Part shown: piece after piece, positions 42,999-54,941 of the stretch
Position numbering within the stretch: position 1 is the stretch's first letter
Layout of the letters: every line of letters begins with the position of its first letter
NCBI GenBank assembly: GCA_958510875.1
Contig: OY294069.1
Location: forward strand, 178,418,868 to 178,482,867
Direction of reading: 5' to 3'
Source: Endomychus coccineus
Lineage: Eukaryota; Arthropoda; Insecta; Coleoptera; Endomychidae
DNA length: 64,000 nt
Position numbers and translations under genes: made by a program
Notes under the pieces: model-generated
Databases searched by the model: none
What the model was told of the DNA's origin: nothing
What the model saw: the letters and a program-made list of their open reading frames with translations, nothing else

Positions 42999-45519
42999 AT
43001 GGACACTTACGAAAGTATATTATTAGTGAAACCAGAAGTGTTCGTTTTCAATATTCCACCTAGATCTTCGAATAGGGGTTATCGGTAAGTACTCATATTG
43101 AAACATTGTTATCAATCGTAGGACGTCATAATTTTAACTTTCTGAAATCCGCCCACTTTGCATTTCACAAAGCTGAAATTAAAATTACCTGGTAGAGATT
43201 TTAACGCAAAAATGGTATGAGTTTCATTTGTGTTCCTTAGCGCTGCAGATTGGAATTTAGCCGAACCTTCATGGTCGGGTCGTATGAGACTGGTGGCAAA
43301 AGGAGAAGAATGTGCCATCAAATTAGAAGATAAAAATTCGGGTGAACTGTTCGCCAAATGCCCCGTCGACACATATCCCGGTATATCTATCGAATCGGTC
43401 TCGGATTCGTCGAGATATTTCGTTTTACGTATCCAAGATGATAACGGAACAACAGGTAAAAAGCAAACATATTTTGTCGAATATAAGTTGAACAGAAATT
43501 TCAGGAAGGACAGCTTTCATTGGAATCGGTTTCGGTGATAGATCCGATTCTTTTGATTTGAATGTCGCTCTGCAGGATCATTTCAAATGGCTCAAGAAGG
43601 AGAAACAGATCAGCGAAGAGCCCAGCGTTCGACCATCTTTAGATTTGGGTTTCAAGGAAGGCGAAACCATTAAAATTAATATGAAAATTACTGTGAGTTT
43701 TTGGTCAGCGATACATCATTATTGGATGTTGAAATGTGCGTTTATGTTTTAGAAAAAAGATGGTGACGAAGTAAATTTCAAAGCAAAATCAAGAACAGGA
43801 GGGGGAGGCCTTGGATTGCTTCCACCTCCGCCAAGTGGAAAACTACCAGCTCCACCCGGTAGTTCACCAGCTGGATCTCCAGCTCATGCTCCAAAAACAC
43901 TACCTTCGGGGGACAACTGGGGGGAATTTACATCGGCAGCATCGAGGTAAGGATGTGAATTTGTTTCATTAGCTGTAGGTTCTGTTTGCCTGAAAATAAG
44001 AACTCAAATTTTCATAGTTGTGAAGTTTCCTGAGTGCTCTTTAGGAATCATGGAAAAAAATAGAAAATTTAAAACAGATTTTAAATTATTTTATATTTTT
44101 GTTTTATTTAATATGAAGGACAAAGCTAAGTCAATTCATTATTCTGCAGCCTATAAGTTATTTCGTCTGTAATGCAATTCTGTTTATATTGGACAAACAG
44201 GACGTACATTTTCTATTCAGTTTAATGAACTTTTAAGATAAACTCATACTTTTCCTAAATTAGATAGATGTGGAAAGATGTTACCTTGCTTTTCCTATAA
44301 ACTGTAAGAACCTCATTGAAAATATAAGATTATAAACCTTATAATGAATAAAATTTAGATACCAAATCCAAAAGTTCTAGGTACAAATCTTCGGTTCTAG
44401 GTACAGAAAAAGATTTAAATTATAATTGGGTAGAGATTGAGTAAATACCGGGATATCAAAAATTATCTTGGTCAAGGGTGGTTGTGGAATCTAAAACGTG
44501 TGTCGTACTTTACGTTTGAAATAATTATGTCATAATTAATTTGAAGTTTCTAAAAGTGCGAAATTTGGCAATTTTATACGAATATTGTAACACTCAGAAG
44601 TCTTTAGCGCTTTGGACTCCGGGATTTTCACGTGGCCTATCGAAATTAGAAGGTTCGAGTTATCTAAAAACATAATTGCATGAACGCCAGACGTCCTATG
44701 TAATTAGCTACGAACGAAATCATTTTGACATATGCCTCGAGGAGCTCGCTGCGCGTAAGTTAGACTTTATACATTTTACCTCAGTCTTGTTAATTTGGGG
44801 CCGTTTCTTGCCCTGTGCGACCGGCGCCAGTTGTAATAAAGTGTTTTTGGCTATGGGCAGCTAGCTTTTACCCGCTTCGTGTATAATTTAGTCGCGAGAA
44901 AATTCCCTTTGGTACGTCGCACGTTAGACGCGCGTAGCTGAGATCTGAGAATAGCTCAAACTGTTTTAATTAAATTTTCCTATTTAAATGGACATTTATC
45001 GAAAAAAGAAGGGCCGTCGGGCACGGTCCGATACTAAATCTAACTACATGGAGCGAAAACGGCACGCGAAAAGTCGTCGTAAAGCCGTATTAGGTACAAC
45101 CAGTTTGCACTTTTCTAACTCGCGTGCTACGGGCTTCTCACGTGAACGTAATTCGATTTACCGAAAATTGACTATTTCAAAACAGTTTTTGACCCGGATT
45201 GTAGCTATCACGACCTCTGAAAAGGTTCAAAGTTCACATAATTATTTCATAATTTGTAGTTCATTATTGTTTTACAATTGAAATAAATGAGTATGAAATT
45301 TGTAGGTTATTGATGTCAGTGTGACAGTGACATAATTATTTCAAACGTAAAGTACGACACACGTTTTAGATTCCACAACCACCCTTGACCAAGATAATTT
45401 TTGATATCCCGGTAGTAAAGTCACAATCATCAAAGAAACAAATAAATTAAACTCATTTATTTTCCAGTACTCCATCTCAATCTTCACCTATAGCAAACAG
45501 CAACTGGGTTCAATTCTAG
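42999..45519 (+). CDS. NECAP: NECAP, adaptin-ear-binding coat-associated protein
   Basis: Exons 42999-43084, 43241-43455, 43505-43692, 43753-43946 and 45468-45519 join in phase: 735 nt, 244 residues. NECAPs act in clathrin-mediated endocytosis by binding AP-2. Visible: the N-terminal PHear domain ([94 protein letters not shown]), a glycine and proline-rich linker ([18 protein letters not shown]), then WGEF and a C-terminal WVQF, the WxxF motifs that bind the alpha-adaptin ear. WVQF ending the protein is typical of NECAP. AATAAA at 45616-45621. The last intron contains a Penelope fragment and a miniature element. Confidence 0.96.
44160..44245 (+). pseudogene. Penelope-like GIY-YIG nuclease fragment 3
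   Basis: [20 protein letters not shown] is readable after a frameshifted CN-rich lead-in. VYIGQTGR is the core of the GIY-YIG domain in Penelope-like elements. It lies in the last NECAP intron, sense strand. Confidence 0.7.
44448..45412. mobile_element. Mariner-type element, longer copy C
   Basis: Ends CCGGGATATC and GATATCCCGG flanked by TA (44446-44447, 45413-45414). The right arm matches the family closely for about 170 bp; only about 80 bp of the left arm match. The roughly 700-bp interior is unlike copies A and B and has no recognised protein; a basic 97-residue ORF (44988-45281) there is unidentified. In the last NECAP intron. Confidence 0.82.
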
Positions 45520-45639
45520 ATTCCAGATCTAGATGTACTTATCATGTAGATAGACATTGTCTCAAGATGATGTAAATATATAAGGCTCACTGCAGTATCG
45601 GATATGTGGATATGAAATAAATGTATTTAGTAATAGAAA

Positions 45640-46215
45640 AAAGGAAAAAAAAAGAAGAAATTTCCTTTATATCAATTTGCGAGTCTTGTACTTCTGTTGA
45701 GGGCTCATTAAACTCTAGGGGTGTAGGGCCACCTTTATATCAGAAAATACATATATTCAAGAGTTATTTAAAAGATTTAAGACACAAAATTTCTTGAAAA
45801 AAGATAAATTCTTCTTTTATTTTTCATAATTCGTGATGAATTTGAATGGAGGGTGGATAGAGATTCCAAACCTATCCAGTTGGGTTCTTCTCGAAAGATA
45901 AATCTACAATTTTTGCGTTTATTATGTAAAAATCCATTCAAATTGAATAATATAATGTGGATGAAACATGAATTTAAACTTTGATAATAAGGCAGTGCAC
46001 TTTAAATTTGGGTAATTTTTTTTTGTGGTGGATGCTATAACGTCATCGCAATGTGAACTATTTCATAATCCATTGTATGTTTCGAGGAAACGTGCCAGAA
46101 AAAAATTTGCGACGGTATTTACAGTTGGATAGATTGGAACAAGATGTTTTTTCTTAAATTCGTTAGCTGACAATCATAAAATTTACATAAGTTCAATTCC
46201 GTATTCTAATTCTCG
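45640..46215. other. Intergenic, nothing recognised
   Basis: AT-rich sequence downstream of NECAP. No coding, RNA or element signature found. Confidence 0.4.
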
Positions 46216-47270
46216 GTAACTCGACAGTGCTTTATCGTGAATTTTCAATGGTAGCTAAACAGTGCCATATTCAGAATTTTCAAAGGTAACTGAACCCAAT
46301 TTTCAAAGGTAACGAAACAGTGCCGTATTCAGAATTTTTAAAGATAACGAAACAGTGCCGTATTCAGAATTTTTAAAGGTAACTAAACAGTGCCGTATTC
46401 AAAAATTTCAAAGGTAACAAACGGGACCGTATTCAGAATTTTTAAAGGTAATGAAACAGTGCCGTATTCAGAATTTTCAAAGGTAACAACCGAATTTTCA
46501 AAGGTAACGAAAAAGTGCCGTATTCAGAATTTTTAAAGATAACGAAACAGTGCCGTATTCAGAATTTTTAAAGATAACGAAACAGTGCCGTATTCAGAAT
46601 TTTTAAAGATAACGAAACAGTGCCGTATTCAGAATTTTTAAAGGTAACGAAACAGTGCCGTATTCAGAATTTTTAAAGATAACGAAACAGTGCCGTATTC
46701 AGAATTTTTAAAGGTAACGAAACAGTGCCGTATTCAGAATTTTTAAAGATAACGAAACAGTGCCGTATTCAGAATTTTTAAAGATAACGAAACAGTGCCG
46801 TATTCAGAATTTTTAAAGATAACGAAACAGTGCCGTATTCAGAATTTTTAAAGATAACGAAACAGTGCCGTATTCAGAATTTTTAAAGATAACGAAACAG
46901 TGCCGTATTCAGAATTTTTAAAGATAACGAAACAGTGCCGTATTCAGAATTTTTAAAGGTAACGAAACAGTGCCGTATTCGGAATTTTCAAAGGTAACGA
47001 AGCAGTGCCGTACTCAGAATTTTCAAAGGTAACTGAACCGAAGTTTCAAAGGTAACGAAACAGTGCCGTATTCGGAGATTTCAAAGGTAACTTGAACCGA
47101 ATTTTCAAAGGTAACGAAATAGCGCCGTATTCTGAATTTTCAAAAGTAACGAAACAGTGCCGTATTCAGAATTTTCAAAGGTAACTAAACAGTGCCGTAT
47201 TCAGAGATTTCTTAGGTAAATTGAACCGAATTTTCAAAGGTGACGAAACAGCGCCGTATTCTGAATTTTC
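46216..47270. repeat. 35-bp minisatellite, about 30 units
   Basis: Unit AACGAAACAGTGCCGTATTC plus AGAATTTTTAAAGAT, period 35 bp in the central part (for example 46571 to 46606). Central units (about 46500-46960) are near identical, while both flanks vary (AAAGGTAAC variants, short insertions of ACCGAATTTTC). This is the usual pattern of a tandem array growing from the centre. Confidence 0.95.
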
Positions 47271-48920
47271 CACTGCAATCAAACCGTATCCTCCGGTATA
47301 TTGGAAATAGAAAATTTTGGTAAATTCTGGTAAATCCTGCCGTTAAAACGCCAACTGTAAAGGCTGATGAAAAATCGTCGTGTGGGACAGCAACCAAATC
47401 TCGCTATTAAAGCGTAAATTTGAGTTTCATCCACATTTTTCCACGCGATTCCTTCGAAAGACGTAACTATTAGTAGTTTTTATCAAAATTAATTGTTCTG
47501 TTTTCTCGCATTTGCCAAAATTATACGCTCGATGGAACAAGACGTAGACTTTTTTCATAACCGTCAATGGTACATTCAGAAAATCAGTTTGATGATTTAT
47601 TTGACATAGGATAGCTATTTATATGTATGTAGATCTAGGACATTTTAAATAAGTTCATTTAGGAGCTGTGAAGGTACTGTTATTGTTGTTTTTCCACCAT
47701 CGTGTTACTGAATTATAATAGTTGTTGTTTAAGTTGTTTGTCACTGTTATAATCTACTCAATAAATTAAATATTGTTACTTAAAATTCAATACATATTAC
47801 TTCCTAACTTTGATTACATTTGTATAGAAAGAAAAGCGGTTAAAGATTAAGAGAAAAACTGGAGTTGACATTCGTGATCTAACCTAAAAATTTCAATGAA
47901 TATTAGTTATTATTTTATTTATTTTTTCTTGTTGCGTTGAGTTCCTGGCATGACACGTATAATCAAAGATAGGAATCCACTTATACAGAGATTTATATTA
48001 GAAAATTAAGGGATGAATTGAATTGAGTGCGGAAATTATAGAAAGTTTTAGAAGTCAAACTAATAAGACCAGTGACGCTAATATATTCTACCTTTTCTAT
48101 AATTTCATGTCAATTTATGTTGATCTTGATAACATTGTTCAAACAGTTATATAAGAATTGTTGATGCTTCCTGTATAAATCAGTTGATTTACGCTTTTCA
48201 ATATCGCATTTATATAAATAGGTATGGCGTTGATTCGTTTTTTTTTTCGTTGTTAGATCATGTAAACTTCTTTGGTTTCTCAAAAAACGGCTTAATCTCC
48301 ACTTACACATTAGAATCTGAATTTTAGGTAATTCGTTTAGTTGAATTTAAACGTCAGTGTGGTGAAATAAAATATTCTTTTATAACAGTTAAAACTGGTC
48401 GTCATACCTATGTTAATAGATAATAATAATTGTTTTAAAGGTTTTTTAGTATATTAATGTTGATTTATACAATTTTTAAATTTTTTATAAAATTATGTTA
48501 TTAGATGCTCATTAGTATTTGTAATGATTATGATTTGGCACAAAACATTCCAGGAATAATTATATTTGTTTTGTTTCTTAGAATTTATAAAATAAAGCAC
48601 TCTTCATTTTCATAATCTTTTATTTACCCTGAATTTAATTCTAACATCTGGTCAAGCAAATTATGACTAAATCAAAAAACAATTACTTTGGTTTTGTACC
48701 AATTTTAATAATGATATGAAAATAGATACAAAATAATGAAACATTTCAAGCATAAATAGGAACTTGAAATGTTTATTGTTTACTTCATAATTTTGTATCT
48801 GGTTGATAATGGCACTTCAGCCTTGAAACTATAGTGACGTTTTCATGTTATTATTAAAACTGGTATAAAAACAAAGTAATTGTTCTTTCATTTAATCATA
48901 ATGATAAATTACCATAGAGC
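47271..48920. other. Intergenic, nothing recognised
   Basis: AT-rich stretch between the minisatellite and the nested elements. No convincing ORF, RNA gene or element end found. Confidence 0.4.
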
Positions 48921-49219
48921 TTCAGCGGGAAATTTTATGATAAGAAAACAGTTCCCGAACGTCATCCAATAGTTTTTACACTCCAGTATAGCATTAATTC
49001 AGGGCCGGATTTAGGGGTGGGCCGGGTGGGCCATGGCCCAGAGGCCTCCACCACCTGGGGGCCCCCACCAAAGATCAAGAGAAGAAAAAAAAAATTGCTT
49101 ATTACAGAAATCATATGACAATTGTCTAATATAGTAATCAATAGTATTGACGTGAATATTGGTAATCAATAATGAATAATATCGTCGTTTTGCGTCATTT
49201 AGTGCAACATTTGCATGTA

Positions 49220-51508
49220 CAGAGTGGTCCAAATTGGACACTTTTGATAGGAAACACCAATTTCTAGAGAAGATAGAGAAAAACTAGCCTACATGTTACG
49301 AGGTCGATTTTTGAGAGCAAATGAATGCCGAAAACCGCACTTTGATATCTTGACTTGTTCAAAAGATACAAGGTGTTTTTCAATTTTGTGCATTTCTGAC
49401 CCACCCCCGTAACTTGTTTATTTATGAATATTTCTGATTTCTGTGAAAACATTCTGGAGACACTTTTTTGAAAGGAATCTAATGGTGTTCCTTGTTTTTT
49501 ATTGAAAAATATGGTTTTGAAGTTATGACATAAACTTGTATTTTTTCTTATGGATCACCCTGTATATTTTTACATATTCGTGTTTGAAATAAAATTCTCT
49601 TTTCAAATATATATAATAGTTGCTACTTCTCTTTCAAAACATTTATTTTGTGGCTGTTTTCGACTTATTTTAGATGAATAATCAAAATCTGGGTTGCCAT
49701 GCCTGAATACGAAACAAAATTCCTTAGAAACTACAGTCTATGCGTACTGTCAAACAATTATTAATAATTGCAGTTTGCTTTACAAGTTTAGTGTGCTTCT
49801 TTGAACTGAGTTTAACTTACGACAATATTTTTATCTTCCTGTTAATTCAAAATGTATGAAAATTACGAAAAATATGATATGCTAAAGTGTTATTGGGAAT
49901 CACATGAAGATGCACAGGCTGCCAGCAATATTTACTTTGACCCATACCCTGAAAGTTGACAACCGTTTCGGGATATGTTCACTAGATTGCAGCAAAACCT
50001 AGTTAATTACGGTTCTTTTTCAAAACCAAGGACAAGAGTTTACGAAGCCAGGAATAGAGATAGAGAGTTAGAAGAAATAACAGTTTTGGGGGAAATACAA
50101 AATCAACCCAATATTTCACTACGCAAAATGCAGTTGAATACAGGTATTCCAAAGACTACACCAATGCGAATTCTAAGAAAAAAAAATTCAAACCGTATAG
50201 AGTAAGAAAAGTTCACAATTTACTACCAAATGACCTACAATTCCGGCTCGAATTCTGCCAATGGTATTTAGGAAAATGTGCTGAAAACTTAAACTTTGGA
50301 CAGAACATCATATGGACTGATGAAGCATGCGTTAGCAGCGCTGGTATTTTCAATGGATACAATACCTACAATTGGACTTTGGAAAATCCATATATTACAG
50401 TGGAGACACAAAATCAAGGCCGATACAGTTTTAATGTTTGGGTCGGTATTTTTAGAGGAAGGTTTATCGGTCACAATATCTATGAGGGTAACCTTACAGC
50501 AGCCCGATATGTGGAAATATTGCGGGAATTTGTCGAACCTATAATGGACGATTTGCCATTACAACAAATTGGACACGTATACTTCCAACAAGACGGGGCA
50601 CCGTGTCATAACGCACACATTATAACGACGTATTTGAACGAAATATTTGGGGACAATAATTGGCTTGGCAACCGGGGTCCTGTTCATTGGGCGGCAAGAT
50701 CCCCCGATCTTACGCCTCCAGATTTTTACCTCTGGGGAAGAATAAAGGACCTCACATATAAACGGCATCCTGATTCCCATGCCTTTCGTTCAATACATGC
50801 GGTAGAATTAATTAATGCTGTCAATAATGTTAGGAAGCGAAGTCAATTATGTTTCGATTTAAATGATGCTCAATTTGAACACATGTTGTAAATATGTAGT
50901 TTTAAAATGTAATATTTCTGTTCTTGTTATTCTGTTTTTTGATTAAATTAATGAGTTATTATAAAATAGGCACTAATTATTGTTTTCAACAGCAGTTATG
51001 TAGAACTATTTTGTTTCGTGTTCAGGCATGGCAACCCAGATTTTGATTATTCATCTAAAATAAGTCGAAAACAGCCACAAAATAAATGTTTTGAAAGAGA
51101 AGTTGCAACTATTATATATATTTGAAAAGAGAATTTTATTTCAAACACGAATATGTAAAAATATACAGGATGGTCCATAAGAAAAAATACAAGTTTATGT
51201 CATAACTTCAAAACCATATTTTTCAATAAAAAACAAGGAACACCATTAGATTCCTTTCAAAAAAGTGTCTCCAGAATGTTTTCACAGAAATCAGAAATAT
51301 TCATAAATAAACAAGTTACGGGGGTGGGTCAGAAATGCACAAAATTGAAAAACACCTTGTATCTTTTGAACAAGTCAAGATATCAAAGTGCGGTTTTCGG
51401 CATTCATTTTCTCTCAAAAATCGACCTCGTAACATGTAGGCTAGTTTTTCTCTATCTTCTCTAGAAATTGGTGTTTCCTATCAAAAGTGTCCAATTTGGA
51501 CCACTCTG
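49220..51508 (+). mobile_element. Long-TIR mariner-like transposon nested in the hAT
   Basis: Ends CAGAGTGGTCC and GGACCACTCTG with TA on both sides (49218-49219, 51509-51510). Inverted repeats are about 500 bp (49220 to about 49722; about 51010 to 51508) and nearly identical: both arms contain the same 62-residue ORF with one change. Inside each arm, 343 bp from the outer end, there is another terminus-like site. High arm identity suggests a recent insertion. Confidence 0.94.
49852..50891 (+). pseudogene. Mariner-type transposase with one stop and one frameshift
   Basis: It starts MYENYEKYDMLKCYW at 49852. A TGA at 49957-49959 interrupts codon 36; the frame continues with MFTRLQQNLVNYGSFSKPR and a helix-turn-helix region (ISLRKMQLNTGI). 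An A9 run at 50178-50186 shifts the frame by one base; after it comes the catalytic part: IIWTDEAC, FQQDGAPCHN and ARSPDLTPPDFYLWG, with 42 residues between the second and third aspartates by my count. The end is LNDAQFEHML. All three acidic residues are kept, so decay is recent. Confidence 0.93.
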
Positions 51509-51519
51509 TACAGATTTCT

Positions 51520-52700
51520 TACGACAACGCGTCTGCCATGAGTGGGAAATACAACGGTCTTCAAGCTCTTGTGAAGGCGGACAACGGATTGGCTGATTGA
51601 ATTCTTTGTGCTGCACATTTCTCAAACCTCGTCGGCAAAGATGCTGCAGAATGTTGTGTTGCGGCAGTGGGTTTTCAACTTTTTGGAAGAAGTTTACGTA
51701 TTTTTCACGAGCTCTACAAGTCGTTACAAGAAACTTACAGAGCAACTCCAAACATCTCACTCCGACACAGAGAAACGTCATATACATGTCCCAACTCAAG
51801 TGAACAGTACCCGCTGGTCTTTTCGTGCAGATGCTAACTAAAGCTTTTGTGCTCGGATATGCAGACATAAAACAAACATTCTTGTTAATGTCCGAAGATG
51901 ATGAGCAACATTCGAAAACACGAGTCGAGTGTCAAGGCTTGCATAAGCAAATGTGTAAATTGGAAACTGGCATCCATGCTGTCTTCTGGAATGACATTTT
52001 GAACAGAGTTAACGCGACAAGCAAACTGCTTCAACATTCCAAGCTCGACTTGAATTCTGCAGTTGCAGCTCTGAAGTCACTGAGAGTTTTCATTGAGAGA
52101 ACGAACTGGAACGTCAGAGTACGAGACCTCGAGGACACGGCGCCGAAATCTCCGCTTGATTCCACAGGACTACGGACACGCGCCAGAAGTGGACCTGTCA
52201 CCATCGCGGAAATTTTTCGGCTTGCGGGGTATGAACTAGTGTGTACGCGTTTCGGATTTCTGGCTGAACTCGAGGATTTGAGTTCCGATGATTTGCGTAA
52301 ACAAGCACGGCTTTTGGCTGGGATTTATAAATACGATGTTGATGAAAATCTTGGGGTCGAGCTAATACAATTTGCCGAATTTTACAGACAGTTTGCTGGG
52401 AACAAATACCAATACCTAAGTCGCGAACATTGTATGTATTCGTTAATCATTGAAAAACAGCTGCAGGATACTGTTCCTATTGTTGAAACTATATTAAAAA
52501 TGTATCTTGTTTTAATGATCACAAATTGTTCAGCGGAAACATCATTTTCGAAATTAAAATTGTTGAATAACAGATTGCGAACGGCAACGTCTTAACGATC
52601 TCGCCATTTTGAGCAGCAACAGAGATATTTTGAGATCCTTGAATTTTGACGATGTCATCGACGATTTCGCGGCTAGGAAAACTCGAAAAATACCTGTGTA
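51520..52700 (+). pseudogene. hAT transposase remnant (zinc-finger MYM-like type)
   Basis: Frames read SYDNASAMSGKYNGLQALV (the catalytic-aspartate region of hAT enzymes), then a HELYKSLQ/FTSSTSRYKKL segment, STRWSFRADA, a long open frame (51825-52595) and the C-terminal NCSAETSFSKLKLLNNRLR dimerisation block, after which a frameshift leads to LNDLAILSSNRDI. Stops and frame changes break it at least three times; the N-terminal half is missing. It continues the hAT interrupted by the mariner. Confidence 0.85.
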
Positions 52701-53769
52701 AAGTTATTGATAATTATGTACATTAAATAATATATATTGTCCAGATTTTTTAATACAAGAACGTTTTAAAATTTATTAAAATTGCATTCAGTATACAGTC
52801 GGTGTAAACTGAATAAAAAAAAATGTTAGCCTCTGAGGGGCCCCCACCAAACTTGGGCCCAGGGGCATCCACCACCTCAAATCCGGCCCTGCATTAATTT
52901 TACGCCAAAAACCAGGTAAACGTGATTTTCTTCCAGTTTTTGACCTTTTTCGATCTCAAAGTTGCCGAATTTAGAATTGTAAGTGGGATATTTGAATTAC
53001 ATGGACAATTTTCGATCGAAACTACCGGTATGCTATTACGTTATTTTTAAAAATATTTTGGTGCTTGGAAAAGCAGTTTGAAGAAAAGCTTTTTGGTAGC
53101 TGCAAATCTAGAGACTTCGTTTTTTTGTAATGTTTGAAGTTTGTTTCTTAAAACTTTAAATCGACTAAAATCGTGATCAAAATGACTGATTTTGATGTAA
53201 AATTTCCCAAGCATTCTGATTTTGACAATTTTTCAATCCCACATGATGACCCAGAGCCACAAAATTACTAAATTACACCAATTTATATTCGGTTTCATTG
53301 TTTTGCCTCCTATTTTTCGCGCTTTGTTGAATTTTCTAGCTCTGGGTCATCATGTGGGATTGAAAAATTGTCAGAATCAGATTGCTTGGGAAATTTTACA
53401 TCAAAATAAGTCAGTTTTGATCACGATTTTAGTCGATTTAAAGTTTTAAGAAACAAACTTCAAAAATTACACACTAAGTCTCTTTGCAGCTACGAAAAAG
53501 CTTTTTTTCAAACTGCTTTTCCAAAGCACCAAAATATTTAAAAAAATAATGTAATAGCATGTTTTCGATCGAAAATTGTCCAAGGAATCCAAATATCCTA
53601 CTTACGATTCTAAATTCTGCAACTTTGAGATCGAAAAAGGTCGAAAACTGGAAGAAAATTACGTTTACCTGGTTTTTTGGCGTAAAATTAATAATAAAGA
53701 TTCTTGACCCACGTACGAATTATATATAAAATTCTCGGGAAATTAGGTCACATTAACACTTATATTTCG

Positions 53770-53810
53770 TCTTTACGTACGTTTCGGTCTCACGACCATC
53801 ATCAGAAGCG
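53770..53810 (-). ncRNA. Hammerhead-like motif, copy 4
   Basis: Minus strand: CGCTT, CTGATGA, an extra T, perfect stem GGTC/GACC with GTGA loop, GAAA, CGTACGTA, AAGACG. Stem I can pair CGCUU with AAG(A)CG across one bulged base. Among the best-formed copies in the window. Confidence 0.5.
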
Positions 53811-53912
53811 TCCTTATCGCACCAATTTTATTTAAAATGCCAACGCCGCCGAAACGAACAGAAACACGAAATCGAAATTGTTTTAAGTAATCAGGTTATT
53901 GAAATAATAAGT

Positions 53913-53950
53913 CTGATGATGGTCGTGAGACCGAAACGTACGTAAAGACG
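53913..53950 (+). ncRNA. Hammerhead-like motif, copy 5
   Basis: CTGATGA (53913-53919), an extra T, stem GGTC/GACC with loop GTGA, GAAA (53933-53936), CGTACGTAAAGACG. Same core as copy 4, inverted; flanking stem I is poor on this side. Confidence 0.45.
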
Positions 53951-54043
53951 AAAATATAAAGTAAAATTAATGGTATACTGGAGTGTAAGAACTGTTGGAT
54001 GAGGTTCGGGAACTGTTTTCTTATCGTAAAATTTCCCGCTGAA

Positions 54044-54840
54044 TCCGATTCCGAGGTCACATGTTCCAAAAAAAGACTTGTCAGCGACCTGACGGCAGAT
54101 TTTTCTACAGTAATATCAATTTTTTGTCGTTTTTTCGACCTCTAAAATCCATTTAGTCAGAAGAATTCTTGTTTTATCGTAAAGCTGAGGTAAAAACACG
54201 CAGTTTTCGCTAAAATATTTTTTTTAAGTAGCTGCTCACACCGTTATGTAAAAAAAAAGGAATTTTGCCGAAAATCAGCCAATGGATAGAAAATGATGCG
54301 TTATGTAAGGATTATGGTAGGAAACTGACACCATTCACGGATTCAGCGGCCAATTTTCGATCGGAAATGACTTCTTGGACGTTTATATACTATAAAATGT
54401 CGATTTTCTGGGGTGAAACACAGTTTTTTGGCATTTTCTTTGAAAAAACAATCCAAAAAATTGAAAAATTCATAAAAAACTTATTAAAGGGTGTTAGTTG
54501 ATATTTAGATCTGCTGCCATCTATCAAAGGGCGGTGGCAATAGGCAATGGGGACTCCCCGAGTTGAAGGGTATTCCCCGAGTGGTATTCAGCGCAAGACT
54601 GGTAGACTCGTAGCTGTGGTGCTGCACATTTCATGTTGACACTAATTGATATACTGTTAATATTTTTCTTCAAATTGTTAATAATTTCAGTAATAAATGA
54701 CATTGTAGTACTAATTTTGGTGATGAATTTGTTGAGAAAATTAGATTCTGGCATCTTCCCAGTTTATATCCACATCTTATTCTAGTGCAATAAGAATTTG
54801 ACCTATTTAGTAAAATTAACAATAAGAAATCTCAAGAAAA
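54044..54840. other. Repeat-like sequence, no gene
   Basis: AT-rich with a few short ORFs that match nothing I recognise, between the nested elements and the BRCC36 3' end. Confidence 0.4.
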
Positions 54841-54941
54841 ATACTTTATTTTCAATGAAATTTATAATATTTTAACTTTAAATTATTAAGGACAATTAAA
54901 AAAATACATATACAATTGATATTTTCAAATATACTCTAATA

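Larger units (their letters stand above)
49000..52891 (+). mobile_element. hAT transposon with 8-bp duplication, itself invaded
   Basis: Ends CAGGGCCGGATTT and AAATCCGGCCCTG, with the target CATTAATT duplicated at 48992-48999 and 52892-52899. About 1.6 kb belongs to the hAT; the rest is a mariner inserted at 49220-51508. Subterminal CCACCACCT and GGGGGCCCCCACCAAA blocks are present at both ends. Confidence 0.93.
53693..53960. mobile_element. 268-bp insertion with inverted hammerhead-like ends
   Basis: The sequence GTAAAATTAAT flanks it on both sides (53682-53692 and 53961-53971), an 11-bp target duplication within the palindrome's right arm. Inverted copies of TTTCGTCTTTACGTACGTTT and the following hammerhead-like core lie at 53765-53805 and 53913-53956. 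Variable-length duplications and such ends suggest a Penelope-derived non-autonomous element (inference). Confidence 0.75.
48921..54043. mobile_element. Palindromic element carrying two independent insertions
   Basis: Outer ends TTCAGCGGGAAATTTTA (from 48921) and its inverse (to 54043) pair, and the palindrome continues through CCAGTATA, CATTAATTTTACGCC and on to ACATGATGACCCAGAG (53256) against CTCTGGGTCATCATGT (53340). With the insertions removed each arm is about 440 bp around an 83-base loop. The left arm is split by a hAT (49000-52891), the right arm by a 268-bp insertion (53693-53960). No coding sequence of its own. Confidence 0.88.

Noticed and set aside
46216..47270. Regular 35-bp repeats that superficially resemble a CRISPR array
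   Set aside because: The units are contiguous with no unique spacers, and the genome is eukaryotic with introns. It is a minisatellite.
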